Below, piece after piece: positions 7,425 through 14,575 of a stretch of 17,661 nt of DNA. This stretch comes from an uncultured Synergistales bacterium (GTDB lineage Bacteria; Synergistota; Synergistia; Synergistales; Aminobacteriaceae). Within the stretch, counting starts at the first letter, position 1. The number at the start of each line of letters is the position of its first letter. The position numbers and the translations under genes are program-made. The DNA lies in contig CALFXN010000021.1 of NCBI GenBank assembly GCA_937957815.1, positions 1 to 17,661 of the forward strand. Reading direction: 5' to 3'. Below the pieces are notes generated by a model, which was not told where the DNA came from, did not search any database, and saw nothing but the letters and a program-made list of their open reading frames with translations.

Positions 7425-7443
7425 TCCCGCCCCTCCTTCAGCC

Positions 7444-8154
7444 TTACCCGAGCAGCCGGTAGCGCATCACGGGGCGCCCGGTCCTGCCGTATTCCGGCTC
7501 GCACCGCGCCACTCCGCTCTCGGTGAGAAAGTCGAGGTATCGTCCCACCGTGGCACGCGACAACGAAAGCCGCTCGGCGATATCGGAAGGCGAGATGGGG
7601 CCAAGCGCCTCGCGCAACGCACTCGTGACGAGATCGAGCGTCGTCTGCTGCAACCCCTTCGGCAGACTTCCTGGCGTGGATGTCTGCTTCGTGCGGCGGA
7701 GGATCGCATCGGCGTCGTCCTGACACCCGGCAAGGCACCGCGTCGATACACGGAGTCTGTACGAGCGGTACGCGTCGAGCGTCTAGCGAAACCGCTCGAA
7801 CGTGAAGGGCTTGAGAACGTAGTCGAACGCGCCGAGTCTCGCCGCCTCGGCGATCGTCCCCGTGGACTGTTCCCCGGAAACGCAGATCACGTCGATCGGA
7901 TGTCCCCACGAACGGACCAGTCGGAGGACGTCGATGCCCTCCATTCCCGGCAGGTGGAGGTCGAGGATCACGAGGTCGATGTCGCCCGAGAACAGATGGT
8001 CCATGACGTCTTCTCCGCGCGCGGTCGTGCGGACGATCTCGAAGGATTCCGCCGACCACAGCAGTGTCTCGTAGATTCTGAGGAGCATCAGGTCGTCTTC
8101 GACGATGAGCGTTCTGATTCGCTGTTTTCCGTCTGCTGATTGTCTGACATTCAT
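7444..8154 (-). pseudogene. CitB/DcuR-type response regulator interrupted by in-frame amber codon
   Basis: The first 123 codons encode a complete receiver domain: acidic pair Glu19/Asp20, phosphorylation site Asp65 in VILDLHLPG, Ser93 and Lys115 in LKPF. A TAG at 7785-7783 (codon 124) stops translation. Reading on in the same frame gives TLDAYRSYRLRV, a linker, then a winged-helix segment (PSDIAERLSLSRATVGRYL and GRPVMRYRLLG) to TAA at 7446-7444. Together the 236 codons match a CitB/DcuR-type regulator, usually 220-240 residues. TAG is one change from CAG, and Gln would fit here. The truncated product would be a receiver without DNA-binding part. The C-terminal piece has no convincing start; TTG 7653 lacks a spaced ribosome site. 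Start choice: ATG 8154, or GTG 8169 with GGAGG five bases upstream. Possible causes are nonsense mutation, sequence error or readthrough. No histidine kinase is adjacent. Confidence 0.85.
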
Positions 8155-8194
8155 CGTCCTATTATACACCCGGCCCTCCGGAATCGCTTTCCTC

Positions 8195-8944
8195 CTACCG
8201 CCGCATCCAGAAACTCCTGTCTTCGACCACTTCGTAGACCCGCCCCTCCGTGCGGTCCCACGCGTACGTTCCGTTCGGGACGGGTCTCCCGACCGCATCG
8301 AGAAACGTCATTCCCTCAGCGAACGCGCGGTCGCGCGTGACGAATCCGCGAACCTCGCGGGCGAGCGGCAACCTGCCGACGATATCTCCCTTTCGCCAGA
8401 CGCCGTGTGGGGGGAGCACTCCCTTCCGGGCGAGGAGATCGATGGCCATCGCGTATTCCGCGGGGCAATGGTCCGCGAAGAGCAGCGCCGCGGCCGGATT
8501 CGAGAGAAACGCGAGAAGGAGTTTTCTCGCGAGCCATGGCGCTCCGGGATCGTCCATCGGAGAAAGGGCGGACACGGCGACGAACAGGGCGTCGACGGCC
8601 GCGAGAGGTTTCGGAATCTCCCGCGGTCTCCAGAATCCGGCGACTTCGTTCCAGCGGGCTGGATCTCCGCCGGGCACGAGGGAATCGAGCAGGGCGAGCG
8701 CGTTCGCGGCCCGCTGCTCCGGCGACATGTCTCCACGCAGGAGCGAATCCCTGAGGTCGAGCGGCGATACGTTCTCCGCCAGAGCCGCGAGGCGAAGACG
8801 CAACGAGACGGCCGCCTCGTTGCCCGCCCATGTCGTCTCGTATCGCGCCGCGAGTTCGTCGAACCTCGACGCCGCTTCCGCGGACACTCCGGCCAGGACG
8901 ATCAGCAGCGCGGCTGCGCACGCGTTCCATCCTTTCGTTTTCAT
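8195..8944 (-). CDS. Secreted protein of unknown function, 249 aa
   Basis: I do not recognise this family. Residues 1-24 form a clear signal peptide (MKTKGWN, a hydrophobic core LLIVLAGV, cleavage probably after AEA), so the mature 225-residue protein should be exported. The mature part is rich in Ala, Leu and Arg and looks helical through about residue 165 (FDELAARYETTW, then LRLRLAALAENV). The last 50 residues (GRPVPNGTYAWDRTEGRVYEVV) look like beta strands. One cysteine (in DHCPAEYA) remains after cleavage. There is no lipobox. The ATG at 8944 is set by GGAGGTGA, six bases upstream. It is 40 bases from the response regulator and probably co-transcribed with it and hutD. A sensory or envelope role would be speculation. 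Confidence 0.82.
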   Translation of the reverse strand: MKTKGWNACAAALLIVLAGVSAEAASRFDELAARYETTWAGNEAAVSLRLRLAALAENVSPLDLRDSLLRGDMSPEQRAANALALLDSLVPGGDPARWNEVAGFWRPREIPKPLAAVDALFVAVSALSPMDDPGAPWLARKLLLAFLSNPAAALLFADHCPAEYAMAIDLLARKGVLPPHGVWRKGDIVGRLPLAREVRGFVTRDRAFAEGMTFLDAVGRPVPNGTYAWDRTEGRVYEVVEDRSFWMRR

Positions 8945-8960
8945 GCGGGGTCACCTCCAG

Positions 8961-9085
8961 ATGTCAGTTCATGTCAATGGTTCGGTACGCTTTTTCCGGC
9001 GCCCGTTTTCCGGCGAAACCAGTCTATCTCCTTTCCACTCCGTTGTCATGCGCCGTCTTCCCGCGATATCCGGGGCTTCATGTCA
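8961..9085. repeat. Cluster of four TGTCA motifs upstream of the secreted-protein gene
   Basis: TGTCA occurs at 8962-8966, 8972-8976, 9044-9048 and 9081-9085. The first two are ATGTCA direct repeats exactly ten bases apart. The second and fourth extend to the nine-base word TTCATGTCA (8968-8976 and 9077-9085). This 237-base gap between the secreted-protein start and the TRAP permease stop holds no gene; it contains this cluster and the terminator at 9111. The cluster may be a regulator binding region. No clear promoter for the secreted-protein gene was found in it. Confidence 0.4.
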
Positions 9086-9110
9086 GCCGCACCCGGCCAT
9101 CCGTGGAACA

Positions 9111-9144
9111 TAAAAAGGGCGGCTCGCCTGAGCGAGCCGCCCTT
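9111..9144 (-). terminator. Strong intrinsic terminator after the TAXI-TRAP operon
   Basis: A 13-bp stem, GGGCGGCTCGC (9117-9127) with its complement (9132-9142) plus two flanking A-T pairs, closes the loop CTGA. On the minus strand the stem runs straight into TTTTTA. It lies about 38 bases beyond the permease stop. On the plus strand the tail is only moderately T-rich, but nothing is transcribed toward it from the left. Confidence 0.93.
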
Positions 9145-9181
9145 CGTTCTTTCGTTTTCTCTATTTTTCCGGTTTCAGCCG

Positions 9182-11122
9182 TCACGCATCCCTGAATTTG
9201 GTCTTTTGATACCACCATTCGGCCGCAACGATCACGACGCCGATGATGTCCGTCGTAATCCCCGGCTTGATCAGAAGCAGCGCAGCCGCGAAGACGGCGA
9301 CGCGCTCAACGATCGTGAGTTTGCCGCGCCAGAAACCGACTCCCGATACGGCAAGACAGAACGCTCCTATCAGGGCCGTCGTCGAGACGAAAATGACCTC
9401 CATCGCGGTCGTGTTGATCATCAGAAGCGACGGATTGTACGCGAAGATGAACGGGATCAGGAACGCCGCGATGGCGAGCCGGAGCGATGTCCACCCGGTC
9501 TTCATCGCGTTCGCGCCCGCGATTCCGGCTCCGGCGTACGCAGCGAGCGCGACCGGAGGCGTCAGGTCCGCGATGATTCCGTAATAGAGGATGAACATGT
9601 GCGCGGCCATCGGCGGGACACCGAACTTCTGAATGGCCGGCGCGGCCATCGACGCGAGGATGATGTACTTCGCCGTTGTCGGAAGTCCCATTCCGAGGAT
9701 GATCGATGCGACCATCGTGAAGACGAGCGTGAAGAAGAAACTCCCTCCGGCCAGCAGGATGATGCCGTTCGCCATCTTGAGACCGAGTCCCGTGAGCGTG
9801 ACGATGCCGATGATGATTCCGGCGCACGCGCAGGCGGCGGCGACGCCGAGCGCGCTTCTCGCGCCGTCCTCGAGGGCCTGCATGATATCGGAGAACTTCA
9901 GGCGCGTGCTCTTTCGCATCATGGCGACCACGACCGTTGCGATGATGCAGACGAGCGCCGCGCGAAGCGGCGTGTACCCCGCGACGAGCATGTAGATGAT
10001 GACGCCGAGCGGGATCAGCAGATGACCGCCCTCTTTGAGAACCTTTTTCGCGTTAGGGAGCGTCTCCCGCGGCAGCCCCTTGAGCCCGAGACGTTTGGCC
10101 TCCATGTGGACCATCAGCGCGACTGCGAGATAGTAAAGCACGGCCGGGAGCGCCGCCGCGATCGCGATCTTGACGTAGGGAACGCCGATGAATTCGGACA
10201 TGACGAACGCCGCCGCTCCCATGATCGGGGGCATGAGCTGTCCACCGGTCGAAGCGGCCGCTTCGACCGCCCCCGCGAAGAACGGCGGGTATCCGATGCT
10301 TTTCATGAGCGGGATCGTGAAGGTTCCCGTCGTCACGACATTCGCGACCGAACTTCCGGAAATCGTCCCGAAGAGACCGCTCGCCATGACCGCAACCTTC
10401 GCGGGGCCGCCCACCGTGTGTCCCGTGGCCGCAAGGGCGAGGTCGATGAAGAATTTGCCGAGGCCGCTCTTGTGCAGGAATGCGCCGAACAGGATGAACA
10501 GGTAGACGAACGTCGCGGAGACGCCGAGCGGCAATCCGAGGATGCCCTCCGTCGTCAGGTAGAGGTGGTTCAGGATCCGTTTCATCGCGAAGCCCCTGTG
10601 CCCGAGCATTCCCGGAATATAGGGACCGAGCAGGGCGTACGCGATGAATATCGTTGCGATGATGGAAATCGGCGCGCCGACGACGCGCCGAGACCCTTCG
10701 AGCACGAGAAGGACGGCGAGAGCCGCGAAGGTAAGATCGAGCATCGTCGGCAGACCGCCCCGCAGGACGATGTCTTCGTAGAAGATCACCATATAAAGGC
10801 CGATCGCGGTTCCGAGAATCGCGAGGACGATATCGAGCGGATGGATCGACGAACGGGATCCTTTCGATGTCGCCGGATAGAGCAGGAAAATGAGCGGCAT
10901 CGCGAACGCGAGATGCGCGGCTCGCTGGATCTGGGCAGGAAAGACGCCGAACGCCGCCGTGTAGAGCTGATACAGCGAGAAGCAGACGCAGAGGATCTTG
11001 ACGATCTGCGCCCACGATCCGGTCAGGACGCGGAACGTGGACTCCTTGTCGTACTTCGCGAGAATCTCGTCGACATTGATGGTCTTCGTTTCTTCCCCGG
11101 ACTGTTTCTTTTCTTCGCTCAC
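9182..11122 (-). CDS. TAXI-TRAP fused permease (DctQ-DctM type)
   Basis: This 646-residue inner-membrane protein combines the small and large TRAP permease parts in one chain, as usual with TAXI-type binding proteins. The first 35 residues are charged and cytoplasmic (SEEKKQSGEETK). Many hydrophobic helices follow. Diagnostic segments are PLGVSATFVYLFILFGAFL near 208, ATGHTVGGPAKVAVMASG, then GTISGSSVANVVTTGTFTIP near 265 and ASTGGQLMPPIMGAAAFVM near 300. The GTG start at 11122 has AGGAGG seven bases upstream. It overlaps the stop of the DUF1850 gene by four bases (GTGA), which indicates translational coupling. A strong terminator follows. TAXI systems have been linked with glutamate and other organic acids; the substrate here is not determined. 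Confidence 0.96.
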   Translation of the reverse strand: MSEEKKQSGEETKTINVDEILAKYDKESTFRVLTGSWAQIVKILCVCFSLYQLYTAAFGVFPAQIQRAAHLAFAMPLIFLLYPATSKGSRSSIHPLDIVLAILGTAIGLYMVIFYEDIVLRGGLPTMLDLTFAALAVLLVLEGSRRVVGAPISIIATIFIAYALLGPYIPGMLGHRGFAMKRILNHLYLTTEGILGLPLGVSATFVYLFILFGAFLHKSGLGKFFIDLALAATGHTVGGPAKVAVMASGLFGTISGSSVANVVTTGTFTIPLMKSIGYPPFFAGAVEAAASTGGQLMPPIMGAAAFVMSEFIGVPYVKIAIAAALPAVLYYLAVALMVHMEAKRLGLKGLPRETLPNAKKVLKEGGHLLIPLGVIIYMLVAGYTPLRAALVCIIATVVVAMMRKSTRLKFSDIMQALEDGARSALGVAAACACAGIIIGIVTLTGLGLKMANGIILLAGGSFFFTLVFTMVASIILGMGLPTTAKYIILASMAAPAIQKFGVPPMAAHMFILYYGIIADLTPPVALAAYAGAGIAGANAMKTGWTSLRLAIAAFLIPFIFAYNPSLLMINTTAMEVIFVSTTALIGAFCLAVSGVGFWRGKLTIVERVAVFAAALLLIKPGITTDIIGVVIVAAEWWYQKTKFRDA

Positions 11123-11625
11123 TGCAATACCTCCTGAAATGCTATCCAGAATACCGGACGGAACTCAACCCCGAACGTCAGGCTGCCCCCCGGTTTCTCC
11201 CACGCACGCAGCGGCGTCTCGTTCCCCCGCAGCAGCAATGCGTGTTCCGCCACACGTCCGACCCGGACGGTCACGCTCGGGAACCGACGCCGCATTCCCA
11301 CCACCCGAAAGACGTCACGTTCGACAAGAAAGCGCTCCGCATCATACGGTTCGAAGGGCAACCCGGCGCCGAAGGCATCGAACGTCGTCTCCCTGAGAAG
11401 CAGTCCGCCGTCCCGCGCGGCGGTGAAGATTTCCCGGACCGGGCGACGGGCGACGGAATGCGTGTACCGGATGATGAAAGAATCCCCCGCGCCGAGCGGA
11501 AAGATCCGGAGAAGAGTCCCCGAGGCGTTCCGAACCGTCAGGATCGGAACGATCGCGGACAGAAGCACGAAAACGGAGCATGAAATCAGAACCGCCGTCA
11601 ACCGGCGCCGAATACGTCGTTCCAT
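11119..11625 (-). CDS. DUF1850 family membrane-anchored protein
   Basis: This 168-residue protein has one N-terminal membrane helix (about residues 9-31, AVLISCSVFVLLSAIVPILTV) after an Arg-rich start, with the rest outside. The motifs IIRYTHSVARRPVREIF and TTFDAFGAGLPFEP, with a later EHALLL segment, fit DUF1850, a family commonly found between the TAXI binding protein and the fused permease. Its function is not established; the position suggests an accessory part of the carrier. An in-frame ATG at 11658 would add 11 residues that lie next to the terminator hairpin. ATG 11625 has GGGAGG five bases upstream and is preferred. The stop overlaps the permease start by four bases. Confidence 0.87.
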   Translation of the reverse strand: MERRIRRRLTAVLISCSVFVLLSAIVPILTVRNASGTLLRIFPLGAGDSFIIRYTHSVARRPVREIFTAARDGGLLLRETTFDAFGAGLPFEPYDAERFLVERDVFRVVGMRRRFPSVTVRVGRVAEHALLLRGNETPLRAWEKPGGSLTFGVEFRPVFWIAFQEVLQ

Positions 11626-11656
11626 TAACGCCTCCCTCTTTCCCGAACAGCAAGTC

Positions 11657-11693
11657 AAAAACGCCGGGGGGGGGCTGCCCTCCCCTCCCCGGC
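11657..11693 (-). terminator. Intercistronic terminator between TAXI binding protein and DUF1850 genes
   Basis: A 12-bp stem with one G-T pair (11663-11674 with 11682-11693) closes a seven-base loop. On the minus strand it is followed by GTTTTTGACTT. It lies 28 bases after the binding protein stop and 38 bases before the DUF1850 start. Because the downstream genes show no clear promoter of their own, partial termination is likely and would give more binding protein than permease. The stem includes a run of nine Gs (11666-11674), where a sequence length error is possible. Confidence 0.8.
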
Positions 11694-11720
11694 TCCTTCG
11701 GATCGAAAAAAGTCCGAACC

Positions 11721-12701
11721 TTACTTGACCAGGCCGATCTCCTTGTAGTACTTCAGGGCGCCAGGATGCACCGGAACCGTGATTCCGTCGAGCGCTCTCT
11801 TGGGATCGATGCTGTTTCCCTTGTGATGCGCCTGCGCGATCTCCTTCTTGTTCTCGAAGAGCGCCTTCGTCATCGCGTAGACGATATCCTCCGGCAGGTT
11901 GTTCGCGACGATCAGGATCGCCTGGACCGCGACGGTCTCGACAGGTTTGTCCTGTCCCTTGTACGTGTTCGCGGGAATCGCCTCAGCCGCGAAGAACGGA
12001 TATTTCTTCATGAGAAGATCCCTGTCGGCCCCCTTGATCTCGACGAACTTGAGGGGATGGAGCGTCGCGATGTCCTGAATCGCGGAGTTCGGCGCGCCGG
12101 TCGTGAACATGAAGGCGTCGATGAGCTTGTCCTTGAAGTGGTCGCCGGTTTCGGCATAGGAAAGGAAGTGGGCCTCGAAGTCCTTGTAGGTCATTCCGAA
12201 GACATCGGTGATCTGGCGGACGTTGGCCTCGTTACCGCTTCCCGGGGCTCCGACGGAGATCTTCTTGCCCTTGAAGTCCTTCACGCTGTCGATCGGGCTG
12301 TCCTTGCGGGTGACGGTCTGGATGATCTCGGGATAGATCCGGGCCATCGCGCTGAAGTTGGCGTTCTTCGTCTTGAAGAACTCGATGCCGTTATAGGCGT
12401 AGTGCGCGATGTCGTTCTGGACGATGGCGATGTCGACGTCGCCCGCGCCGATGAGGTTCATGTTCTCGACGGAGGCCCCGGTCGACTGAGCCGTAATGTT
12501 CACGAGTCCCGTCCTGGTGCTGATGATCTGCGCGATCGCTCCGCCCAGAGGGTAGTACGTCCCGGCCGTTCCGCCGGTCGCTAGCGTGAGCTGTTTGGGG
12601 GCCGCAAACACCGAGCCCGCCGCAAACATCACGCACAACAGCGCCGTCACCGCAATTACGAGCCTCATGCCGCTCCGTTTCCCTGTCACTCGCCGCATCA
12701 T
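11721..12701 (-). CDS. TAXI family TRAP substrate-binding protein
   Basis: This is the extracytoplasmic binding protein that delivers substrate to the fused permease. The 326-residue precursor has a signal peptide at 1-33 (hydrophobic core LVIAVTALLCVMFAAG, cleavage probably after VFA). The mature protein begins with the TAXI signature LATGGTAGTYYPLGGAIAQ (40-58). Later family features are GDVDIAIVQND, GKKISVGAPGSGNE and the C-terminal VPVHPGALKYYKEIGL. An open frame extends upstream to 12836, directly after the DUF721 stop, but those 45 residues precede a normal signal peptide and lack a ribosome site. The ATG at 12701 has GGAGG eight bases upstream. A weak promoter candidate (TTTACG, 17 bases, GATATT) lies in the 135-base gap. 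It is followed by the intercistronic terminator, DUF1850 and permease. Confidence 0.96.
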   Translation of the reverse strand: MMRRVTGKRSGMRLVIAVTALLCVMFAAGSVFAAPKQLTLATGGTAGTYYPLGGAIAQIISTRTGLVNITAQSTGASVENMNLIGAGDVDIAIVQNDIAHYAYNGIEFFKTKNANFSAMARIYPEIIQTVTRKDSPIDSVKDFKGKKISVGAPGSGNEANVRQITDVFGMTYKDFEAHFLSYAETGDHFKDKLIDAFMFTTGAPNSAIQDIATLHPLKFVEIKGADRDLLMKKYPFFAAEAIPANTYKGQDKPVETVAVQAILIVANNLPEDIVYAMTKALFENKKEIAQAHHKGNSIDPKRALDGITVPVHPGALKYYKEIGLVK

Positions 12702-12836
12702 TCCTATCGCCTCCGCAACATGGATTTTGGAAATATCTTTCACAAAGACTTTATCGTAAATCGACGCAAAATGGAAGCTCCCGGCATCCTTGGATACAAT
12801 GTCCCATACCACGCGCTCCACGCGTCTCACTTCCAT

Positions 12837-13355
12837 TCATCGCCGCCTCAGTCCCTTCCGCGCGGCGAGCGTCGCGGCAAGCGACGCGAGGGCGTCCGCG
12901 ACGGACGGTTCCGCGATGCGGCCCCGGAACGCTTCCCGGTAGCGCAGAAACGCATCCCGGTCGCCCGGTATCGTCACGGGTCGCGATGTCTGCATGCGCG
13001 CTTCCCTCCGGGGCGGGCGGATCCGTCCGACAAATGGCCGGACGCCTCGAAGCGCTATTCCGAAGCTCCGCTCGGCCCGCTCGCAGATGCGCCGTCCGTC
13101 GAGCATCGTCCGGTGAGCGACGGCCTGCGTCGTCGCGGCGATCACGAGGCAGCCGTCTTCCACGCGCACTGGAAACGTGATGGGCGCGAGCACCGGCCCC
13201 GCGACCTCCGTCCAGCGACGCGAGAGTTCCGCGAAGCGGAAATGGGCTTCCGCGCCGCGCGGAAGCGCGTTCCTGACCAGTGCCGACAGCTGGCGGACAC
13301 TGCTGCTCCTGTACGTCCGATCCACGCCTGCCGCCTCCCTCCCCTTTCGACCCAT
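12837..13355 (-). CDS. DUF721/DciA-like protein
   Basis: This 172-residue cytoplasmic protein carries a DUF721 domain at about residues 18-105: SSVRQLSALVRNALPRG, FAELSRRWTEVAGPVLA, then the strand-rich VRVEDGCLVIAATTQA. In DciA, proteins with this domain help load the replicative helicase DnaB; many others with the domain are uncharacterised, and the present one could be either. The remaining C-terminal 65 residues are Arg-rich and not recognised. An in-frame start at 13406 would add 17 residues that cover the promoter at 13378. ATG 13355 has GGAGA seven bases upstream and fits that promoter. The stop (TGA 12839-12837) touches an in-frame ATG of the next frame, which I consider chance. It is divergent from the ABC operon. 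Confidence 0.85.
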   Translation of the reverse strand: MGRKGREAAGVDRTYRSSSVRQLSALVRNALPRGAEAHFRFAELSRRWTEVAGPVLAPITFPVRVEDGCLVIAATTQAVAHRTMLDGRRICERAERSFGIALRGVRPFVGRIRPPRREARMQTSRPVTIPGDRDAFLRYREAFRGRIAEPSVADALASLAATLAARKGLRRR

Positions 13356-13377
13356 GCCGGATTCTCCGGTGATGACG

Positions 13378-13386
13378 ATTGTAGCA
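13378..13386 (-). promoter_or_regulatory. Extended -10 promoter for the DUF721 gene
   Basis: On the minus strand TGC directly precedes TACAAT. Transcription would start near 13371, about 16 bases before the ATG at 13355. No good -35 hexamer is visible. It lies some 21 bases from the -35 of the divergent ABC promoter, so the two polymerase sites overlap. Confidence 0.6.
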
Positions 13387-13406
13387 TTCACCGCCTTCCG
13401 CAGCAC

Positions 13407-13435
13407 TTGTCACTCTCCGGAACAGGGCGTATATT
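13407..13435 (+). promoter_or_regulatory. Sigma-70 promoter of the ABC importer operon
   Basis: TTGTCA (13407-13412), a 17-base spacer and TATATT (13430-13435) make a strong promoter. Transcription would start near 13442 and leave a leader of about 83 bases before the ATG at 13525. Confidence 0.85.
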
Positions 13436-13448
13436 CTGTGCGGTAATG

Positions 13449-13487
13449 TCCGGGGCGTGTTTCGTCTTTCGGGAAAGTCCCCCCGGA
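13449..13487 (+). promoter_or_regulatory. Possible stem structure in the ABC operon leader
   Basis: TCCGGGG (13449-13455) pairs perfectly with CCCCGGA (13481-13487). Between them CTTT (13466-13469) and AAAG (13474-13477) can form a small inner hairpin. There is no T-tract, so this is not a terminator. It may affect mRNA stability or translation. It matches no riboswitch class that I recognise. Confidence 0.35.
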
Positions 13488-13524
13488 AGAATCGAAATTC
13501 AATCTCAGGGGAGGGGTATCCGTA

Positions 13525-14544
13525 ATGATCGGAAGAAAGCTGTTGCCGCTCACGGTTCTCGCGTTGTCGCTTCTCGCGTCGTCCGTCGCCGCCGCCGCCG
13601 ATTCGGTCAAGGCGTACACGACGCTCGAGGAACCGCTCGCGAAGGCGCTCTTCGAGACGTACGAAAAGAAGAGCGGAGTCCACGTCGAGTGGATCCGCCT
13701 GACGACGGGAGAGGCCGTCGCGCGAATCGAAGCCGAGAAAGCCAATCCCCAGGTCTCGATCTGGGTCGGCGGCGTCGGCACGCTTCACATCGACGCCAAG
13801 GCGAAGGGACTCACCGTTCCCTACCGTTCGCGCGCGGCGGAAACGATTCCGGCAAAATACCGCGACCCCGACGGCAACTGGATCGGTCTGTACATCGGCC
13901 CCATTTCGTTCGCGACGAACACGAAGCGCGCCCAAGAGCTCGGCATTACGCCGCCGACATCATGGGCCGACCTGCTGAAGCCCGAGTACGAAAAGAAAGT
14001 CCGCATGGCGAACCCCGGCACGTCAGGCACGGCCTACAACGTCGTCACGACGCTCATCCGCGTGCATGGCGACGAAGGCAAGGCGTTCGACTTCATGAAG
14101 AAGCTCGACAAAAGCGTCGACCAGTACACGAAATCCGGTGCCGCGCCCGGCAAAAGCTGCGCCATCGGAGAGATTCCGGTCGCGATCGGCTACCTGCACG
14201 ACCAGATCAAGCTGAAAAAGGAAGGCGCTCCGGTCGAGATCACGATCCCCTCCGACGGCACCGGATTCGAAACCGCGTCGATGTCGCTCGTGAAAGGCGG
14301 TCCCGACGCACTTCAGGCAAAAAAGCTCTACGACTGGATTCTCGGCAAGGCGGCGATGGAAATCATCGCGAAGTGGTACGTGATCCCGCTTTCGAGCGAG
14401 GCCGTCGCGACCGATACGGGCTTCGAGCTTTCGAAGATGAAGCTCGTCGACCAGGACGATCAGTGGGACGCGAAAAACAAGGCGCGGCTTCTCGAGAAGT
14501 GGAACGCCGAAGTTCCGGCCGCGGGCAAGGCCCAGACGAAGTAA
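13525..14544 (+). CDS. ABC importer substrate-binding protein, iron(III)/FutA-AfuA-like
   Basis: This 339-residue exported protein captures the substrate for the ABC importer encoded next. A signal peptide covers residues 1-25 (MIGRKLL, core LTVLALSLLASSVAA, cleavage near AAA-DSV). The mature chain has the type II binding-protein pattern of the Fe(III)/phosphonate family: VKAYTTLEEPLAKALFETYEK, then VHVEWIRLTTGEAVARIEAE, and the hinge region GEIPVAIGYLHDQIK and PSDGTGFE. The paired C-terminal tyrosines that bind iron in FbpA-like proteins are not obvious; the matching region reads KWYVIPLSS with one Tyr. Iron is therefore not proven, and aminoethylphosphonate, a polyamine or another small anion is possible. 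The ATG is set by GGGGAGGGG, eight bases upstream. The permease gene follows after 31 bases. Confidence 0.93.
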   Translation: MIGRKLLPLTVLALSLLASSVAAAADSVKAYTTLEEPLAKALFETYEKKSGVHVEWIRLTTGEAVARIEAEKANPQVSIWVGGVGTLHIDAKAKGLTVPYRSRAAETIPAKYRDPDGNWIGLYIGPISFATNTKRAQELGITPPTSWADLLKPEYEKKVRMANPGTSGTAYNVVTTLIRVHGDEGKAFDFMKKLDKSVDQYTKSGAAPGKSCAIGEIPVAIGYLHDQIKLKKEGAPVEITIPSDGTGFETASMSLVKGGPDALQAKKLYDWILGKAAMEIIAKWYVIPLSSEAVATDTGFELSKMKLVDQDDQWDAKNKARLLEKWNAEVPAAGKAQTK

Positions 14545-14575
14545 CCCGAACTTCGGTCCGAAAGGAACGGCGACG

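Noticed and set aside
7783..7785. Pyrrolysine or general amber recoding to explain the response regulator
   Set aside because: TAG ends two other genes in the window at sensible places (650 and 8195), and no pyl gene is seen. A nonsense change from CAG is simpler.
8972..8977. TTGACA on the minus strand as the -35 of the secreted-protein promoter
   Set aside because: The matching -10 position would fall on the ribosome binding site GGAGGTGA, leaving no room for a leader, and the sequence there does not match.
8105..11137. A 1010-codon open frame on the plus strand
   Set aside because: It lies antisense to the secreted protein and TAXI-TRAP permease genes. Its product is extremely rich in Arg, Asp, Glu and His without any domain, typical of the complementary frame of a high-GC gene.
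12702..12836. Upstream extension of the TAXI binding protein to an ATG touching the DUF721 stop
   Set aside because: The 45 added residues would bury the signal peptide and there is no ribosome site before that ATG.
12751..13935. A 394-codon minus-strand frame crossing the DUF721 gene and the ABC binding protein
   Set aside because: It crosses two divergent promoters and the start of a plus-strand gene, and its protein lacks any domain.
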